NCBI RefSeq assembly: GCF_001006485.1
Contig: NZ_JUET01000129.1
Location: 51,406 to 115,405 of the forward strand
Direction of reading: 5' to 3'
Source of the DNA: Tannerella forsythia
GTDB taxonomy: Bacteria > Bacteroidota > Bacteroidia > Bacteroidales > Tannerellaceae
Length of the DNA stretch: 64,000 bases
In this document: one piece after another, positions 45,506-54,622 of the stretch
Layout of the letters: every line of letters begins with the position of its first letter
Numbering within the stretch: the first letter of the stretch is position 1
Program-made: the position numbers and the translations under genes
The notes under the pieces: model-generated
Database searches by the model: none
What the model saw: the letters and a program-made list of their open reading frames with translations, nothing else
What the model was told of the DNA's origin: nothing

Positions 45506-46309
45506 ATGATGAAATGGATCGATACCCATACTCATATTTACGGAGAAGAGTTTAACGAAGACCGTAAAGAGATGATCGAACGGGCAAAAGAGGCTGGCGT
45601 TTTTGCTGCTCTGCTTCCGAATATCGATGCACAAAGTATTCCTGCTTTGTTTCGTGTTTGTGATGAATATCCGGATTTTGCTTATCCCATGATGGGGTTG
45701 CACCCGACAAGTATAGATGCTCGTTATGTGTCGCAGTTAATGTCGGTTGAGAAGGCTTTGACACGACGTGATTACTGTGGTATTGGGGAAATCGGGATCG
45801 ACTTGTATTGGGATCGTTCGTTTCTGAAGGAGCAAAAACAAGCCTTTGAAGAGCAGTTGAGATGGAGCATCGACTTGGGACTTCCGGTCAGTATTCATAC
45901 TCGTGAGGCGTATGAAGAAGTTTTTGACAGTATATATAAGGTGGGAAGTGATTGCTTGAAAGGGGTGTTTCATTGTTTCTCGGGGACATGCGAAGATTTG
46001 GAAGAGATTAAACGTCTGAAAGGTTTTAAGATCGGAATCAACGGGGTGCTTACATTTAAGAACTCCGTTTTGCCCGAAATTATTCGGACGGCGCCTCTCG
46101 AAATGTTATTGCTCGAAACTGATGCTCCTTATTTGGCACCGGTCCCTTACCGCGGAAAACGGAATGAAGTGGCTTATTTATGGGAGACGGCTTGCAAGAC
46201 CGCCGAGATATTCGGAATCGATCTTGAAGAGCTTTCGGTTCATACGGAAAAGAATGCGTTAGAATTGTTTAACATTCCGATCGGCATTCCCGGTTTGAAT
46301 GGCAAATAA
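45506..46309 (+). CDS. TatD-family metal-dependent hydrolase/DNase
   Basis: A 267-residue TIM-barrel amidohydrolase of the TatD type. The metal ligands are in WIDTHTHIY at residues 4-12, GEIGIDLYWDRS near 91-102, IHTREAYEEVFD near 131, CFSGTCEDLEEI near 156, and ETDAPYLAPVPYRGKRNE near 206-223. Members act as 3'-5' exonucleases or deoxyribonucleases in DNA repair, or as D-aminoacyl-tRNA-related hydrolases; the substrate here is not proved. It is coupled to the prenyl synthase gene. Starts at 45506 and 45509 are both possible. Confidence 0.92.
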   Translation: MMKWIDTHTHIYGEEFNEDRKEMIERAKEAGVFAALLPNIDAQSIPALFRVCDEYPDFAYPMMGLHPTSIDARYVSQLMSVEKALTRRDYCGIGEIGIDLYWDRSFLKEQKQAFEEQLRWSIDLGLPVSIHTREAYEEVFDSIYKVGSDCLKGVFHCFSGTCEDLEEIKRLKGFKIGINGVLTFKNSVLPEIIRTAPLEMLLLETDAPYLAPVPYRGKRNEVAYLWETACKTAEIFGIDLEELSVHTEKNALELFNIPIGIPGLNGK

Positions 46310-46441
46310 CACAAGTACAGCCTTTTCTGAATTGTTTTCGGAATACTTTCGTCTTTTAGATCACTGCTCCTGCCGACAAAAAAGTTTGCATATCATATTT
46401 TTTTCGTACTTTGCACTCGTTTTTGAAAGGCATACGATTCT

Positions 46442-46529
46442 GGAGAGATGCTCGAGTGGTTGAAGAGGCACGCCTGGAAAGCGTGTATACGCCAAAAGCG
46501 TATCGCGGGTTCGAATCCCGCTTTCTCCG
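46442..46529 (+). tRNA. tRNA-Ser (anticodon GGA)
   Basis: An 88-base cloverleaf with a long variable arm, as in serine tRNAs. The acceptor stem GGAGAGA pairs with TTTCTCC (one G-U), the anticodon stem CACGC/GCGTG encloses loop CTGGAAA with anticodon GGA at 46476-46478, and GGTTCGAATCC is the T-arm. The 3' CCA is not encoded. It lies between tatD and exbB. Confidence 0.97.
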
Positions 46530-46649
46530 CAGGCCCAATGGGAAATTCGCCAGAAGAAAAGTATAACGCTTATAAAATAATAGAATTTATTAACAAACAA
46601 ATTAAAAATAACAAAAAAAGAGAATTATTAATTTTAAATTAGCATCACT

Positions 46650-47393
46650 ATGAAAAAGTTGTTTACAAAAGCAGTCTTAGGCGTTTGCGCCTTGGGAATC
46701 TCTACAGTAGCATTCGCTCAAGAAGCTGCAGAAGCTGTGGCTCCTGTGGAAGGGAGCATGCATCAAGCGTTAAAAACCAAGTTTATCGAAGGTGATGCCG
46801 GCTTCATGAGTCTGGTAGCGATCGCTTTGATCTTGGGTTTGGCATTTGTTCTGGAACGCATCATTTACCTGAACCTGGCTGACGTGAATCCGAACGGCAT
46901 GTTGAACGATATTGAAGCTGCTCTTGACCGTGGAGATGTTGAAGGCGCCAAAGCGATTGCACGCGATACCAGAGGTCCGATTGCTTCGATTGCTTATCAA
47001 GGCCTGATGAGAATGGATCAGGGGATTGATGTGGTAGAGAAGTCGATCGTGTCGTATGGCGGTGTGCAAAGCGGTTTGTTGGAGAAGAACTTGTCGTGGA
47101 TTACCTTGTTTATTGCGATGGCTCCTTCTTTGGGATTCTTGGGAACGGTGATCGGTATGATTATGGCGTTCGACAAAATCGAGCGCGTAGGGGATATCAG
47201 CCCGACGGTTGTTGCCGGTGGTATGAAAGTGGCCTTAATCACGACGGTGGGGGGATTGATCGTAGCCCTTATCCTCCAGGTGTTTTATAACTATCTGCTC
47301 AGCAAGTTGGAAGGGATTCTCAATAAAATGGAAGACGCTTCGATAACGTTGCTCGACATGGTTATCAAATACAATGTAAAATACAAAAAATAA
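46650..47393 (+). CDS. exbB: ExbB/TolQ-family proton channel protein
   Basis: A 247-residue MotA/TolQ/ExbB protein. After an N-terminal region with a helix or signal (VLGVCALGISTVAFAQ), three membrane helices follow; the conserved ones carry SLVAIALILGLAFVLERIIYLN near 53-75 and LFIAMAPSLGFLGTVIGMIMAFDKI near 152-176, then VAGGMKVALITTVGGLIVALILQVFYNYL. It forms the proton-driven motor with ExbD and powers TonB-dependent uptake. First gene of a four-gene operon with the 47403 protein and two exbD genes. Confidence 0.92.
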   Translation: MKKLFTKAVLGVCALGISTVAFAQEAAEAVAPVEGSMHQALKTKFIEGDAGFMSLVAIALILGLAFVLERIIYLNLADVNPNGMLNDIEAALDRGDVEGAKAIARDTRGPIASIAYQGLMRMDQGIDVVEKSIVSYGGVQSGLLEKNLSWITLFIAMAPSLGFLGTVIGMIMAFDKIERVGDISPTVVAGGMKVALITTVGGLIVALILQVFYNYLLSKLEGILNKMEDASITLLDMVIKYNVKYKK

Positions 47394-47402
47394 GATCAGG
47401 CT

Positions 47403-47876
47403 ATGGCAGTAACTAAAATAAGAAAGATGTCAAGTTGGACATTGCTGGGCGTCATGATTGTCAGTGTAATCGTCTTTGCGATGTTCTACTTTGGTGGAGT
47501 CGTTGATTCTGCTGCTGAGAAAACCGAACCGATCAATACTTCCTTGTTATTATATTGGTGCTATGTCGTATTTGGCATTGCCGTTGCGCTTTTATTGTTG
47601 TTCGGTTTGGCACAATTTCTTACAACGCTCAAGTCAAAACCTAAAGCAGCTGTCAGTTCTTTAGCGGTACTGATCGCTTTTCTGGCGATGTTGGGAATTA
47701 CTTATGCAATCGGAGATGTAACTCCACTGCCCGGCATCAATGCAGATTCAGCTCAATATAATGTAGCGAGTTGGCTGAAAATATCGGACATGTGGATCTA
47801 TTCCATTTACATTCTGTTGGGATTGTCCGTTTTAGCCATCATAGGAGGCTCTGTTAAAAAAGTATTCAGCAAGTAA
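47403..47876 (+). CDS. Small polytopic membrane protein of an ExbBD operon, function unknown
   Basis: A 157-residue protein with about four helices (residues 12-30, 45-70, 82-105 and 128-150) and a soluble stretch VTPLPGINADSAQYNVASWLKISDM between the last two. It has no Asp/Glu in helices that would suggest proton transfer, and no motif I recognise. It sits between exbB and exbD, 9 and 20 bases from them, so it is made with the motor. Similar small proteins occur at this position in Bacteroidales, but its role is unknown. Confidence 0.8.
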   Translation: MAVTKIRKMSSWTLLGVMIVSVIVFAMFYFGGVVDSAAEKTEPINTSLLLYWCYVVFGIAVALLLLFGLAQFLTTLKSKPKAAVSSLAVLIAFLAMLGITYAIGDVTPLPGINADSAQYNVASWLKISDMWIYSIYILLGLSVLAIIGGSVKKVFSK

Positions 47877-47896
47877 AACGCATAACAAGAAAGAAA

Positions 47897-48490
47897 ATGG
47901 GTAAAAAAAGAAAAGTTCCGGGAATTAATGGATCTTCTTCTGCCGACATCGCTTTCATGTTGTTGCTCTTCTTCCTTTTGACGACCTCGATGGATACCGA
48001 TATGGGATTAGCGCGAAGGCTTCCCCGTCCTCCTGAAAAACAGGAACAGGATCAAGAAATTGATATCAAAAAGAGGAATATGCTTGTCGTGCTGATCAGT
48101 TCCACGAATCAAGTATTATGCGGAGACGAATACATGGATGTGAAACAGATTCGGGCAAAAGCGAAGGAGTTTATCGCGAATGTGAATAATGATCCAAACT
48201 TGCCGGAAAAAGAAGAAATTGATGTGCCGTTCTTTGGCAAAATGATGGTGACGAAATCGCACATTATTTCATTAAAGAATGACCGCGGTACGCAGTATCA
48301 GGCTTATATCAATGTGCAGAACGAATTGGCTGCGGCCTACAATGAATTGCGTGACGAAATATCCAAACAGAAGTGGAATAAAACGTTTGCGGAATTGAAT
48401 CCGGAGCAGCAAAAGGCTGTTCAGACCATCTATCCGCAGAAGATATCGGAGGCAGAGCCGAAGAATTACGGTGAGAAAAAAACAAATTAA
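47897..48490 (+). CDS. exbD: ExbD/TolR-family protein (first copy)
   Basis: A 197-residue bitopic protein. The single helix near 16-35 carries the conserved Asp of the proton path in SSADIAFMLLLFFLLTTSM; the periplasmic domain follows with NMLVVLISSTNQVLCGDEYMDVKQIRA and, unusually, an extra C-terminal extension of ~60 residues (LRDEISKQKWNKTFAELNPEQQKAVQTIYPQKI). It forms a complex with ExbB. This copy is longer than the second one at 48506. Confidence 0.9.
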   Translation: MGKKRKVPGINGSSSADIAFMLLLFFLLTTSMDTDMGLARRLPRPPEKQEQDQEIDIKKRNMLVVLISSTNQVLCGDEYMDVKQIRAKAKEFIANVNNDPNLPEKEEIDVPFFGKMMVTKSHIISLKNDRGTQYQAYINVQNELAAAYNELRDEISKQKWNKTFAELNPEQQKAVQTIYPQKISEAEPKNYGEKKTN

Positions 48491-48505
48491 AAAAGGAGGA
48501 ATATA

Positions 48506-48973
48506 ATGGGAAAGTTTAATAAATCGGGAGGACGTGAGATGCCCGAATTGAACACGGCGTCATTGCCCGACTTGGTATTCGCCTTTCTGTTTTTCATCAT
48601 GATGGTAACGACAATGCGTGAGGTGACGTTGAAAGTTCAGTTTCGTGCGCCACAGGCTACTGAGCTTCAGAAGCTGGAGAAAAAATCGTTGGTGACATTT
48701 ATCTATGTCGGAAAGCCGATGCCGGAATATCAGGCTAAGATGGGTTCGGAAAGTCGCCTTCAGTTGAACGATGCATTTGCGGAAGTTTCTGAGGTAGGAA
48801 GTTATATTGGTCAGGAGAAATCGAGTATGAAGGAAGAAGATCAACCTTTCATGACCGTTTCTATTAAAGCCGACTATGACACGAAGATGGGACTTGTTAC
48901 AGACCTGAAGCAGGCTCTTCGTGAGGCATACGCACTCAAGATCAGTTATTCGGCACGCAAGAAAGTCGATTGA
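48506..48973 (+). CDS. exbD: ExbD/TolR-family protein (second copy)
   Basis: A 155-residue ExbD with the conserved helix LNTASLPDLVFAFLFFIMMVTTM (Asp in the proton path at residue 21) near 15-37 and a periplasmic domain (SLVTFIYVGKPMPEYQ, FMTVSIKADYDTKMGLVTDLKQAL). A purine-rich AAAAAGGAGGAAT lies just upstream, one of the few Shine-Dalgarno-like sites in the window. Two different ExbD subunits with one ExbB is the usual Bacteroidetes arrangement. Confidence 0.9.
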   Translation: MGKFNKSGGREMPELNTASLPDLVFAFLFFIMMVTTMREVTLKVQFRAPQATELQKLEKKSLVTFIYVGKPMPEYQAKMGSESRLQLNDAFAEVSEVGSYIGQEKSSMKEEDQPFMTVSIKADYDTKMGLVTDLKQALREAYALKISYSARKKVD

Positions 48974-48999
48974 TCATGAATATTTGAGAGTGATTCGAC

Positions 49000-49042
49000 A
49001 AAGGGTTGAACATCTTCTGTAAAAGGAGAATTTCAGCCCTTT
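49000..49042 (+). terminator. Hairpin terminator after the exbBD operon
   Basis: AAAGGGTTGAA (49000-49010) pairs with TTCAGCCCTTT (49032-49042), with one G-U pair. Confidence 0.7.
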
Positions 49043-49152
49043 GCCTATTTCTTCTCAAACGAATGACTAAAAAATGGGGAGATAAAATTAAATCGATAAA
49101 AAGATTCGCACTGTACTAAAGCATCATGCAAAACTCTAATATTGAAAAAACG

Positions 49153-49647
49153 ATGGCATCATACGAATTAGACAAATTAGATGAAAAAATCCTTAAACTT
49201 ATCATAGGAGATGCACGTAAACCGTTTCTTGAGGTTGCGCGGGTATGTAATGTTTCCGGAGCTGCAATTCATCAACGGGTGCAGAAATTGATCCATACAG
49301 GAGTGATTAGAGGCTCCGAATTTATGCTTGACTATCGTATGGTCGGGTATAAAACATGTGCTTATATGGGGCTTTTTCTTCAGGAACCGGGACAATTCAC
49401 TTCGATCGTTGAGGCGTTAAAGGATATTCCGGAAGTTGTCGAGTGCTATTATACGACAGGTAAGTACGATCTTTTTATTAAAATCTATGCGCGAGATAAC
49501 GAACATCTGCTTAAGGTTATTCATGACAGACTCCAACCGCTCGGACTAGCTCGTACGGAGACGTTGATTTCACTTAAAGAAGGGTTTCGCAGGCATTTGC
49601 CGATCGATTTTAACAGAGAAAACAGTAAAGAAAAAAAGGTAAAGTGA
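49153..49647 (+). CDS. Lrp/AsnC-family transcriptional regulator
   Basis: A ~164-residue regulator. The N-terminal HTH is in LDKLDEKILKLIIGDARKPFLEVARVCNVSGAAIHQRVQKLIHTGVI (residues 5-51), and a C-terminal RAM (ligand-binding) domain follows, including VVECYYTTGKYDLFIKIYARDNEHLLKVI near 97-125. Such regulators respond to amino acids. MASYELDKLDEKI at 49153 is the usual opening; a longer frame starts at 49126. It lies after the exbBD operon terminator, so it is a separate unit, and a bidirectional hairpin follows. Confidence 0.92.
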   Translation: MASYELDKLDEKILKLIIGDARKPFLEVARVCNVSGAAIHQRVQKLIHTGVIRGSEFMLDYRMVGYKTCAYMGLFLQEPGQFTSIVEALKDIPEVVECYYTTGKYDLFIKIYARDNEHLLKVIHDRLQPLGLARTETLISLKEGFRRHLPIDFNRENSKEKKVK

Positions 49648-49827
49648 AAAGCTTGGCTGGGCATGTTGTAGCGATTAACGAGGTCCCCCAAAATACGGCT
49701 TTTTTCTTATCAATGAGGCATGTTGGCTAAATGATTATTTCCGGGACAGCCTGTTTTTAGCTAATCGCTGTTGATAACAATTTAAACGGTGGTGCATTGT
49801 ATGTCGAAAAGCAGTTGTCATTCAAAT

Positions 49828-49867
49828 AAAAGACCGTGGTCGAGCAGAATCGGCTACGGTCTTTTTT
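49828..49867. terminator. Bidirectional hairpin between lrp-type gene and the decarboxylase operon
   Basis: AAAAGACCGT pairs with ACGGTCTTTT; both flanks are U/A-rich so it can end transcription in both directions. The ~180 bases before it hold no gene. Confidence 0.75.
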
Positions 49868-49890
49868 AGGATGAGGAAACAAGCAATCGA

Positions 49891-51054
49891 TTATCCGCCG
49901 AGGAATCCCAGCAGGATACCGGCTGCAACAGCCGAACCGATAACGCCTGCCACATTCGGACCCATGGCGTGCATCAGCAAGTAGTTGCTCGGATCATACT
50001 CCAACCCGACGGTTTGCGAGATACGCGCCGAGTCCGGTACGGCCGATACCCCGGAGTTTCCGATCAAGGGGTTAATCTTGTTACCCTCTTTCAGGAAAAT
50101 ATTGAAGAACTTCACGAACAGGATTCCTGCACACGTAGCAATCACGAATGATAAGGCTCCCAGCATAAAAATCTTAATCGAGTCCAAAGTAAGGAATTGG
50201 GTCGCTTGTGTAGAGGCGCCGACTGTCACTCCCAACAGAATCGTAATCGTATCGATTAGCGGCCCGCGGGCGGTCTCTGCCAAACGACGAGTTACTCCGC
50301 TTTCTTTTAGCAAATTGCCAAAGAAGAGCATTCCCAAGAGCGGTAAGCCCGAAGGAACGAGAAAGCACGTGAGCAAGAGGCCGATGATCGGGAAGATAAT
50401 CTTTTCGGTCTGTGATACGGCCCGCGGAGGTTTCATCCGGATCAGCCGCTCCTTTTTCGTTGTTAATATACGCATAAAAGGAGGTTGAATGATGGGTACG
50501 AGTGCCATATACGAATAGGCTGACACCGCGATGGCTCCCATCAGGTTAGGGGCTAACTTGGATGAGAGGAAGATGGCCGTGGGGCCGTCTGCGCCGCCGA
50601 TGATGCCGATAGCTCCTGCCTGACTCGGTTCGAATCCCATTTGCAATGCAATGATATAGGCGCCGAAAATACCGAATTGAGCAGCTGCTCCGATCAACAT
50701 CAGCTTTGGATTCGAGATCAATGCCGAGAAGTCCGTCATCGCGCCAATACCTAAAAAGATAAGCGGGGGATACCATCCTTTCACCACGCCCTGATACAAG
50801 ATGTTGAGTACGGATCCTTCTTCGTAAATGCCCACCTGCAATCCCGCATCTTTGAACGGAATGTTTCCGATCAGGATACCGAATCCGATCGGAATCAACA
50901 GCATGGGTTCGAACTCATATCTGATTGCCAAGAAGATAAACAGGAGTCCAACCAGAATCATGATCAGGTGTCCCCCGGTTGCATTGGCGAATCCTGTATA
51001 GGAGAGAAACGTCTGCATGTTCTCTCCCAAAAATGATAAGAAGCTTTCCTGCAT
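49891..51054 (-). CDS. mmdB: Sodium ion-translocating decarboxylase, beta subunit
   Basis: A 387-residue membrane protein with about nine helices, the Na+-pumping beta subunit shared by oxaloacetate, methylmalonyl-CoA and glutaconyl-CoA decarboxylases. Conserved parts: PLIFLGIGAMTDFSALISNPKLMLIGAAAQFGIF near 95-128, GIIGGADGPTAIFLSSKLAP near 148-167, and GNSGVSAVPDSARISQ and HAMGPNVAGVIGSAVAAG near the end. The Asp in the DFxAL region and DGPT Asp are believed to take part in Na+ and carboxyl binding. In this operon it works with the carrier protein at 51063 and the carboxyltransferase at 52447; with mce at 54037, methylmalonyl-CoA is the likely substrate. Confidence 0.93.
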   Translation of the reverse strand: MQESFLSFLGENMQTFLSYTGFANATGGHLIMILVGLLFIFLAIRYEFEPMLLIPIGFGILIGNIPFKDAGLQVGIYEEGSVLNILYQGVVKGWYPPLIFLGIGAMTDFSALISNPKLMLIGAAAQFGIFGAYIIALQMGFEPSQAGAIGIIGGADGPTAIFLSSKLAPNLMGAIAVSAYSYMALVPIIQPPFMRILTTKKERLIRMKPPRAVSQTEKIIFPIIGLLLTCFLVPSGLPLLGMLFFGNLLKESGVTRRLAETARGPLIDTITILLGVTVGASTQATQFLTLDSIKIFMLGALSFVIATCAGILFVKFFNIFLKEGNKINPLIGNSGVSAVPDSARISQTVGLEYDPSNYLLMHAMGPNVAGVIGSAVAAGILLGFLGG

Positions 51055-51062
51055 GACTTTTC

Positions 51063-51494
51063 TTATTTAAGAATGATCAAATCGGTACCTTCCAGTACAG
51101 AATCGCCTTTGTTTACTTTAATTTCGGCAACTTCTCCGTCGCGGTCGGCCTGAATGGTATTTTCCATCTTCATCGCTTCGAGAACGAGCAATTTCTGACC
51201 TTTCTTAACGGTATCACCCGCCTTGCAGTCGATGCTCAGGATTACTCCCGGTAGCGGTGATTTAATAGCCCCTTTTCCTCCGCCGCTTGACGGACGCGCT
51301 ACGACCGGTGCGCCGGTTGATGTCGTGGGGGCTTGTGCCGGGCGTTTAACGGCGGCTACCGTCTTTTTCGCCGGTTTGTCCATCATTACCTTGTACGGCG
51401 TACCATTCACTTCCACTTCTGCGATGTCATCTTCTACGCGGTTTACCGTCACGTTATAGAGGTTGCCGTTGATTGTATATTTAAATTGTTTCAT
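51063..51494 (-). CDS. mmdC: Biotin carrier subunit of the decarboxylase
   Basis: A 143-residue protein with a biotinyl domain at its C-terminus; the biotinylated Lys is in EAMKMEN (near residue 110). The N-terminal half (YTINGNLYNVTVNRVE) is a beta-structured attachment part, joined by an Ala/Pro/Gly-rich linker. It carries CO2 from the carboxyltransferase subunit to the membrane beta subunit. It lies 8 bases from mmdB. Confidence 0.93.
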   Translation of the reverse strand: MKQFKYTINGNLYNVTVNRVEDDIAEVEVNGTPYKVMMDKPAKKTVAAVKRPAQAPTTSTGAPVVARPSSGGGKGAIKSPLPGVILSIDCKAGDTVKKGQKLLVLEAMKMENTIQADRDGEVAEIKVNKGDSVLEGTDLIILK

Positions 51495-51540
51495 TGATTT
51501 AATTGTTAGTAATTGTATAAAATAAGACCTTTTTTCTCGT

Positions 51541-52425
51541 TCACTTTTTATCCGGCAAACTGCGTAATCCGTAGATTTTAGAACTCCATGGCGAATAATT
51601 TCGTGTGACCCTGTGAATCGTCAGTACCGTATTCTCAAAGTCATGCGCATCTTCAGCCACCTCGTAGAGTGCCGTTGCTATGGCGGCAAATACGGCTCCG
51701 GGTTCGTTGGTGTTGTGGGTTACCGAACGTCCCCCGCTGACTTTCTCCGCTCTGCGGCGACTCATCTTAATCGCACTGCGTCCCACCTGTTTGAATATGA
51801 GGTAGAGCAAGAGCAAGCCGAGGAATACGACGGTCATAGCCGTGAGTGTCATGCCGACTCCGAACGAGTCGTTACGCTGAAAGTTTTCGATTTTTTCGTT
51901 CGAATCGAGCGTTTTGTTATTCGTGTCGGGAGTGACTTTCGAAAGTGCTTCCCAAGTGCCCACTCCGTCGAGGGTCAGACCGTAACTGACGTCGGGCTGC
52001 TGACCGGTAGGAATGGTAACCTGATCAATCAGGGTCTTTCCATCCGAGTCGAAGAAAAAGAGACGGTTCTCTTTTTGGGGATCGAGTACAAAGTTCAAAT
52101 GAAACGTTCCGTGAAACGGTCTGTTATCAGCCCAGAATAACACATGCTGACGGGGAGGGATTTTGGTTTTCACGTCTCCTTTCGGGATCATGTATTTTTT
52201 GGGATCGCTCGGATCGTTCGAGATGTAACATCCTCTGATGTCGACTGTTCCGGGCGAGTTGTTGTACAATTCAATCCATCCGCTTCGTGAACCGTATTCG
52301 TCGACGAAATTATCGACATTGATGACAAGCACTTCGTTCAGGCGTATGGATGAGGTTGACTGCCCGTTGGCATAGAAACCGCCGATCAGCATCAGTATGG
52401 CTAAAAATATTCCTGTTTTCTTCAT
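51541..52425 (-). CDS. Lamin-tail domain protein fused to OadG-type gamma subunit
   Basis: A 294-residue exported membrane protein with a signal peptide ending YANGQ. Residues 25-170 form a lamin-tail-like domain (LNEVLVINVDNFVDEYGSRSGWIELYN, DNRPFHGTFHLNFVLDP), and one helix near 195-215 (VGMTLTAMTVVFLGLLLLYLIFKQVG) begins a cytoplasmic OadG-like tail. OadG subunits hold the decarboxylase complex together and are usually ~80 residues; here the N-terminal domain lies outside the membrane. Its position between the carboxyltransferase and biotin subunits supports the gamma role. The job of the lamin-tail domain is unknown, though this fusion is found in other Bacteroidetes. Confidence 0.83.
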   Translation of the reverse strand: MKKTGIFLAILMLIGGFYANGQSTSSIRLNEVLVINVDNFVDEYGSRSGWIELYNNSPGTVDIRGCYISNDPSDPKKYMIPKGDVKTKIPPRQHVLFWADNRPFHGTFHLNFVLDPQKENRLFFFDSDGKTLIDQVTIPTGQQPDVSYGLTLDGVGTWEALSKVTPDTNNKTLDSNEKIENFQRNDSFGVGMTLTAMTVVFLGLLLLYLIFKQVGRSAIKMSRRRAEKVSGGRSVTHNTNEPGAVFAAIATALYEVAEDAHDFENTVLTIHRVTRNYSPWSSKIYGLRSLPDKK

Positions 52426-52446
52426 TTTTCAAATTCTGATAATAAA

Positions 52447-54000
52447 TTACAAAGGAATATTTCCGTGTTTCTTTGCCGGGTTCGTCAGCTTTTTCGTATG
52501 AAGTTGCTGCAATGCGCGAATGATGCGGAAACGGGTGTTACGCGGTTCGATCACATCGTCGATATAGCCGTATTTCGCTGCGTTATACGGGTTGGCGAAG
52601 AGTTTATTGTATTCCTCTACTTTTTCGGTCATCAAGGTCGCGGGATCAGCCGCTTCTTTCAGTTCTTTGGCATACAGTACTTCGGCTGCACCCGATCCGC
52701 CCATGACGGCGATTTCGGCTGTCGGCCATGCGTAGTTCATGTCACCGCGCAGCTGTTTACAGCTCATCACAATATGCGATCCGCCATACGATTTGCGCAA
52801 CGTAACGGTAACTTTGGGTACGGTTGCTTCACCGTATGCGTAAAGCAGCTTGGCTCCGTGCAGGATGACCGCATTGTATTCCTGCCCTGTTCCGGGAAGG
52901 AAGCCGGGTACGTCGACGAGTGTGACGATCGGGATGTTAAAAGCATCGCAGAAACGTACGAAGCGTGCGCCTTTGCGTGATGCGTTGCAATCCAGTACTC
53001 CTGCCAGAAATTTGGGCTGGTTGGCTACGATGCCGACGGACTGGCCGTTGAATCGAGCAAAGCCAATGATGATATTTTTGGCGTAGCTGGGCTGTATTTC
53101 AAAGAATTCGTTATTATCAACGATGGTCCGGATCACTTCGTACATATCGTAGGCCTGGTTGGCGCTGTCGGGGATGATCTCGTTCAGGTTGTCGTCGAGA
53201 CGGTCAATCGGGTCATTGCATTCCGTATAGGGAGCTTCTTCCAGATTGTTCTGCGGGATATAGCTGAGCAACTGGCGAATCATGGCAAGTCCTTCTTCTT
53301 CGGTAGCTGCCGTAAAGTGGGTAACCCCCGATTTCGTAGAGTGAACGCTTGCTCCACCCAGATTTTCCTGGGTCACATCCTCCCCTGTTACGGTTTTCAC
53401 CACTTTCGGCCCGGTGAGGAACATGTACGATGTGCCTTCGGTCATCAGGGTGAAGTCGGTCAATGCCGGCGAGTAAACCGCTCCGCCGGCACACGGTCCG
53501 AAGATTCCCGAAATTTGCGGGATCACACCCGATGCGAGAATATTACGCTGGAAGATTTCCGAATAGCCGGCCAAGGCGTTGATACCTTCTTGAATACGGG
53601 CGCCTCCCGAGTCATTGATTCCGATACAGGGCGCTCCCATCTTCATGGCCATATCCATAACTTTGCATATTTTTTGCGACATCGTTTCCGACAGAGAGCC
53701 ACCGAACACGGTGAAATCCTGTGCAAAAACGTAGACAAGCCGTCCGCCGATCGTACCGCATCCGGTCACCACCCCGTCGCCGAGAATTTTCTTCTTATCT
53801 TGTCCGAAGTTCACACAGCGGTGTTCGACAAACATATCCATTTCTTCAAAGCTCCCTTCATCCAGCAGCATGTTAATACGTTCACGAGCTGTATATTTCC
53901 CTCTTTCGTGCTGTTTCTCGATCGCTTTTTCACCGCCGCCCAAGCGTGCTTTCTCACGCAGGGCAATCAGTTCTTTTATCTTTTCAAGTTGATTACTCAT
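52447..54000 (-). CDS. mmdA: Methylmalonyl-CoA decarboxylase alpha (carboxyltransferase) subunit
   Basis: A 517-residue carboxyltransferase of the acyl-CoA carboxylase beta type. Two crotonase-like halves are visible: the first with [26 protein letters not shown] and [19 protein letters not shown] near 120-150, and the second with [33 protein letters not shown] near 375-410 and [30 protein letters not shown]-type Gly-rich oxyanion loops occur in the first. Related propionyl-CoA carboxylases share the fold; the neighbouring Na+-pump subunits and epimerase favour a decarboxylase that moves CO2 from (S)-methylmalonyl-CoA to biotin, yielding propionyl-CoA. Confidence 0.93.
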   Translation of the reverse strand: MSNQLEKIKELIALREKARLGGGEKAIEKQHERGKYTARERINMLLDEGSFEEMDMFVEHRCVNFGQDKKKILGDGVVTGCGTIGGRLVYVFAQDFTVFGGSLSETMSQKICKVMDMAMKMGAPCIGINDSGGARIQEGINALAGYSEIFQRNILASGVIPQISGIFGPCAGGAVYSPALTDFTLMTEGTSYMFLTGPKVVKTVTGEDVTQENLGGASVHSTKSGVTHFTAATEEEGLAMIRQLLSYIPQNNLEEAPYTECNDPIDRLDDNLNEIIPDSANQAYDMYEVIRTIVDNNEFFEIQPSYAKNIIIGFARFNGQSVGIVANQPKFLAGVLDCNASRKGARFVRFCDAFNIPIVTLVDVPGFLPGTGQEYNAVILHGAKLLYAYGEATVPKVTVTLRKSYGGSHIVMSCKQLRGDMNYAWPTAEIAVMGGSGAAEVLYAKELKEAADPATLMTEKVEEYNKLFANPYNAAKYGYIDDVIEPRNTRFRIIRALQQLHTKKLTNPAKKHGNIPL

Positions 54001-54036
54001 TATTTTTGATGTTAGTAGTTAATATTTGCAGCATAA

Positions 54037-54438
54037 TTATTTCATGCACAGCTCGGTGAGTACGCCTCGTGTCGATTTGGGGTGCAGGAAAGCAATCTGA
54101 AGTCCTTCGGCACCGGGACGTGGGGCTTTGTCGATGAGCTGTATGCCCTTCGAGGCAGCTTCATCAAGCGACTGCTGTACGTCGGGAACGGCAAATGCGA
54201 TGTGATGAATCCCTTCACCTCGCTTTTCAATAAATTTTGCGATGGTACTGTCCGGGCTGGTAGGCTCCAGTAATTCGATTTTCGTCTGTCCGACTTTGAA
54301 AAACGCTGTTTTCACTTTTTGGTCGGGCACTTCTTCAATGCTGTAGCATGTAAGTCCTAATACCTGTTCATAGTAGGGACGATGTTCCTCAATGCTGTTA
54401 ACGGCAATGCCAAGATGCTCAATGTGCGAAATTTCCAT
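54037..54438 (-). CDS. mce: Methylmalonyl-CoA epimerase
   Basis: A 133-residue vicinal-oxygen-chelate protein with metal-binding His12 (HLGIAV), the acidic ligand in IELLEPTSPDSTIAKFIEKRGEGIHHIAF near 70-98 and the final Glu in VLTELCMK. It interconverts the (R) and (S) forms of methylmalonyl-CoA between the mutase and the decarboxylase. It is the first gene of the leftward operon; a TACCTTTG box is at 54474-54481. The mutase itself is not in this window. Confidence 0.95.
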   Translation of the reverse strand: MEISHIEHLGIAVNSIEEHRPYYEQVLGLTCYSIEEVPDQKVKTAFFKVGQTKIELLEPTSPDSTIAKFIEKRGEGIHHIAFAVPDVQQSLDEAASKGIQLIDKAPRPGAEGLQIAFLHPKSTRGVLTELCMK

Positions 54439-54473
54439 AGTAAATCTTTATTTATATGTTCGTAATTATCGCA

Positions 54474-54481
54474 CAAAGGTA
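54474..54481 (-). promoter_or_regulatory. -7 promoter box for the mce-mmd operon
   Basis: TACCTTTG on the minus strand, an exact TAnnTTTG match 35 bases before the mce start. Confidence 0.6.
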
Positions 54482-54622
54482 TGAAATAAAATTGAGAAAT
54501 GGGGTGAAAGGAAGGGGTACGAAAGATCTATTTTTTTTACATCTTGTCAGGAGGAGGGAAAGCATACTGCTTCCTGCCGATCATCCGGCATATAGGATTG
54601 AGAAGACCTTTCAGCTCGGCCG

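Noticed and set aside
46442-46529. tRNA-Ser as an integration site for a mobile element
   Set aside because: I found no repeat of its 3' end elsewhere in the window and no integrase nearby.
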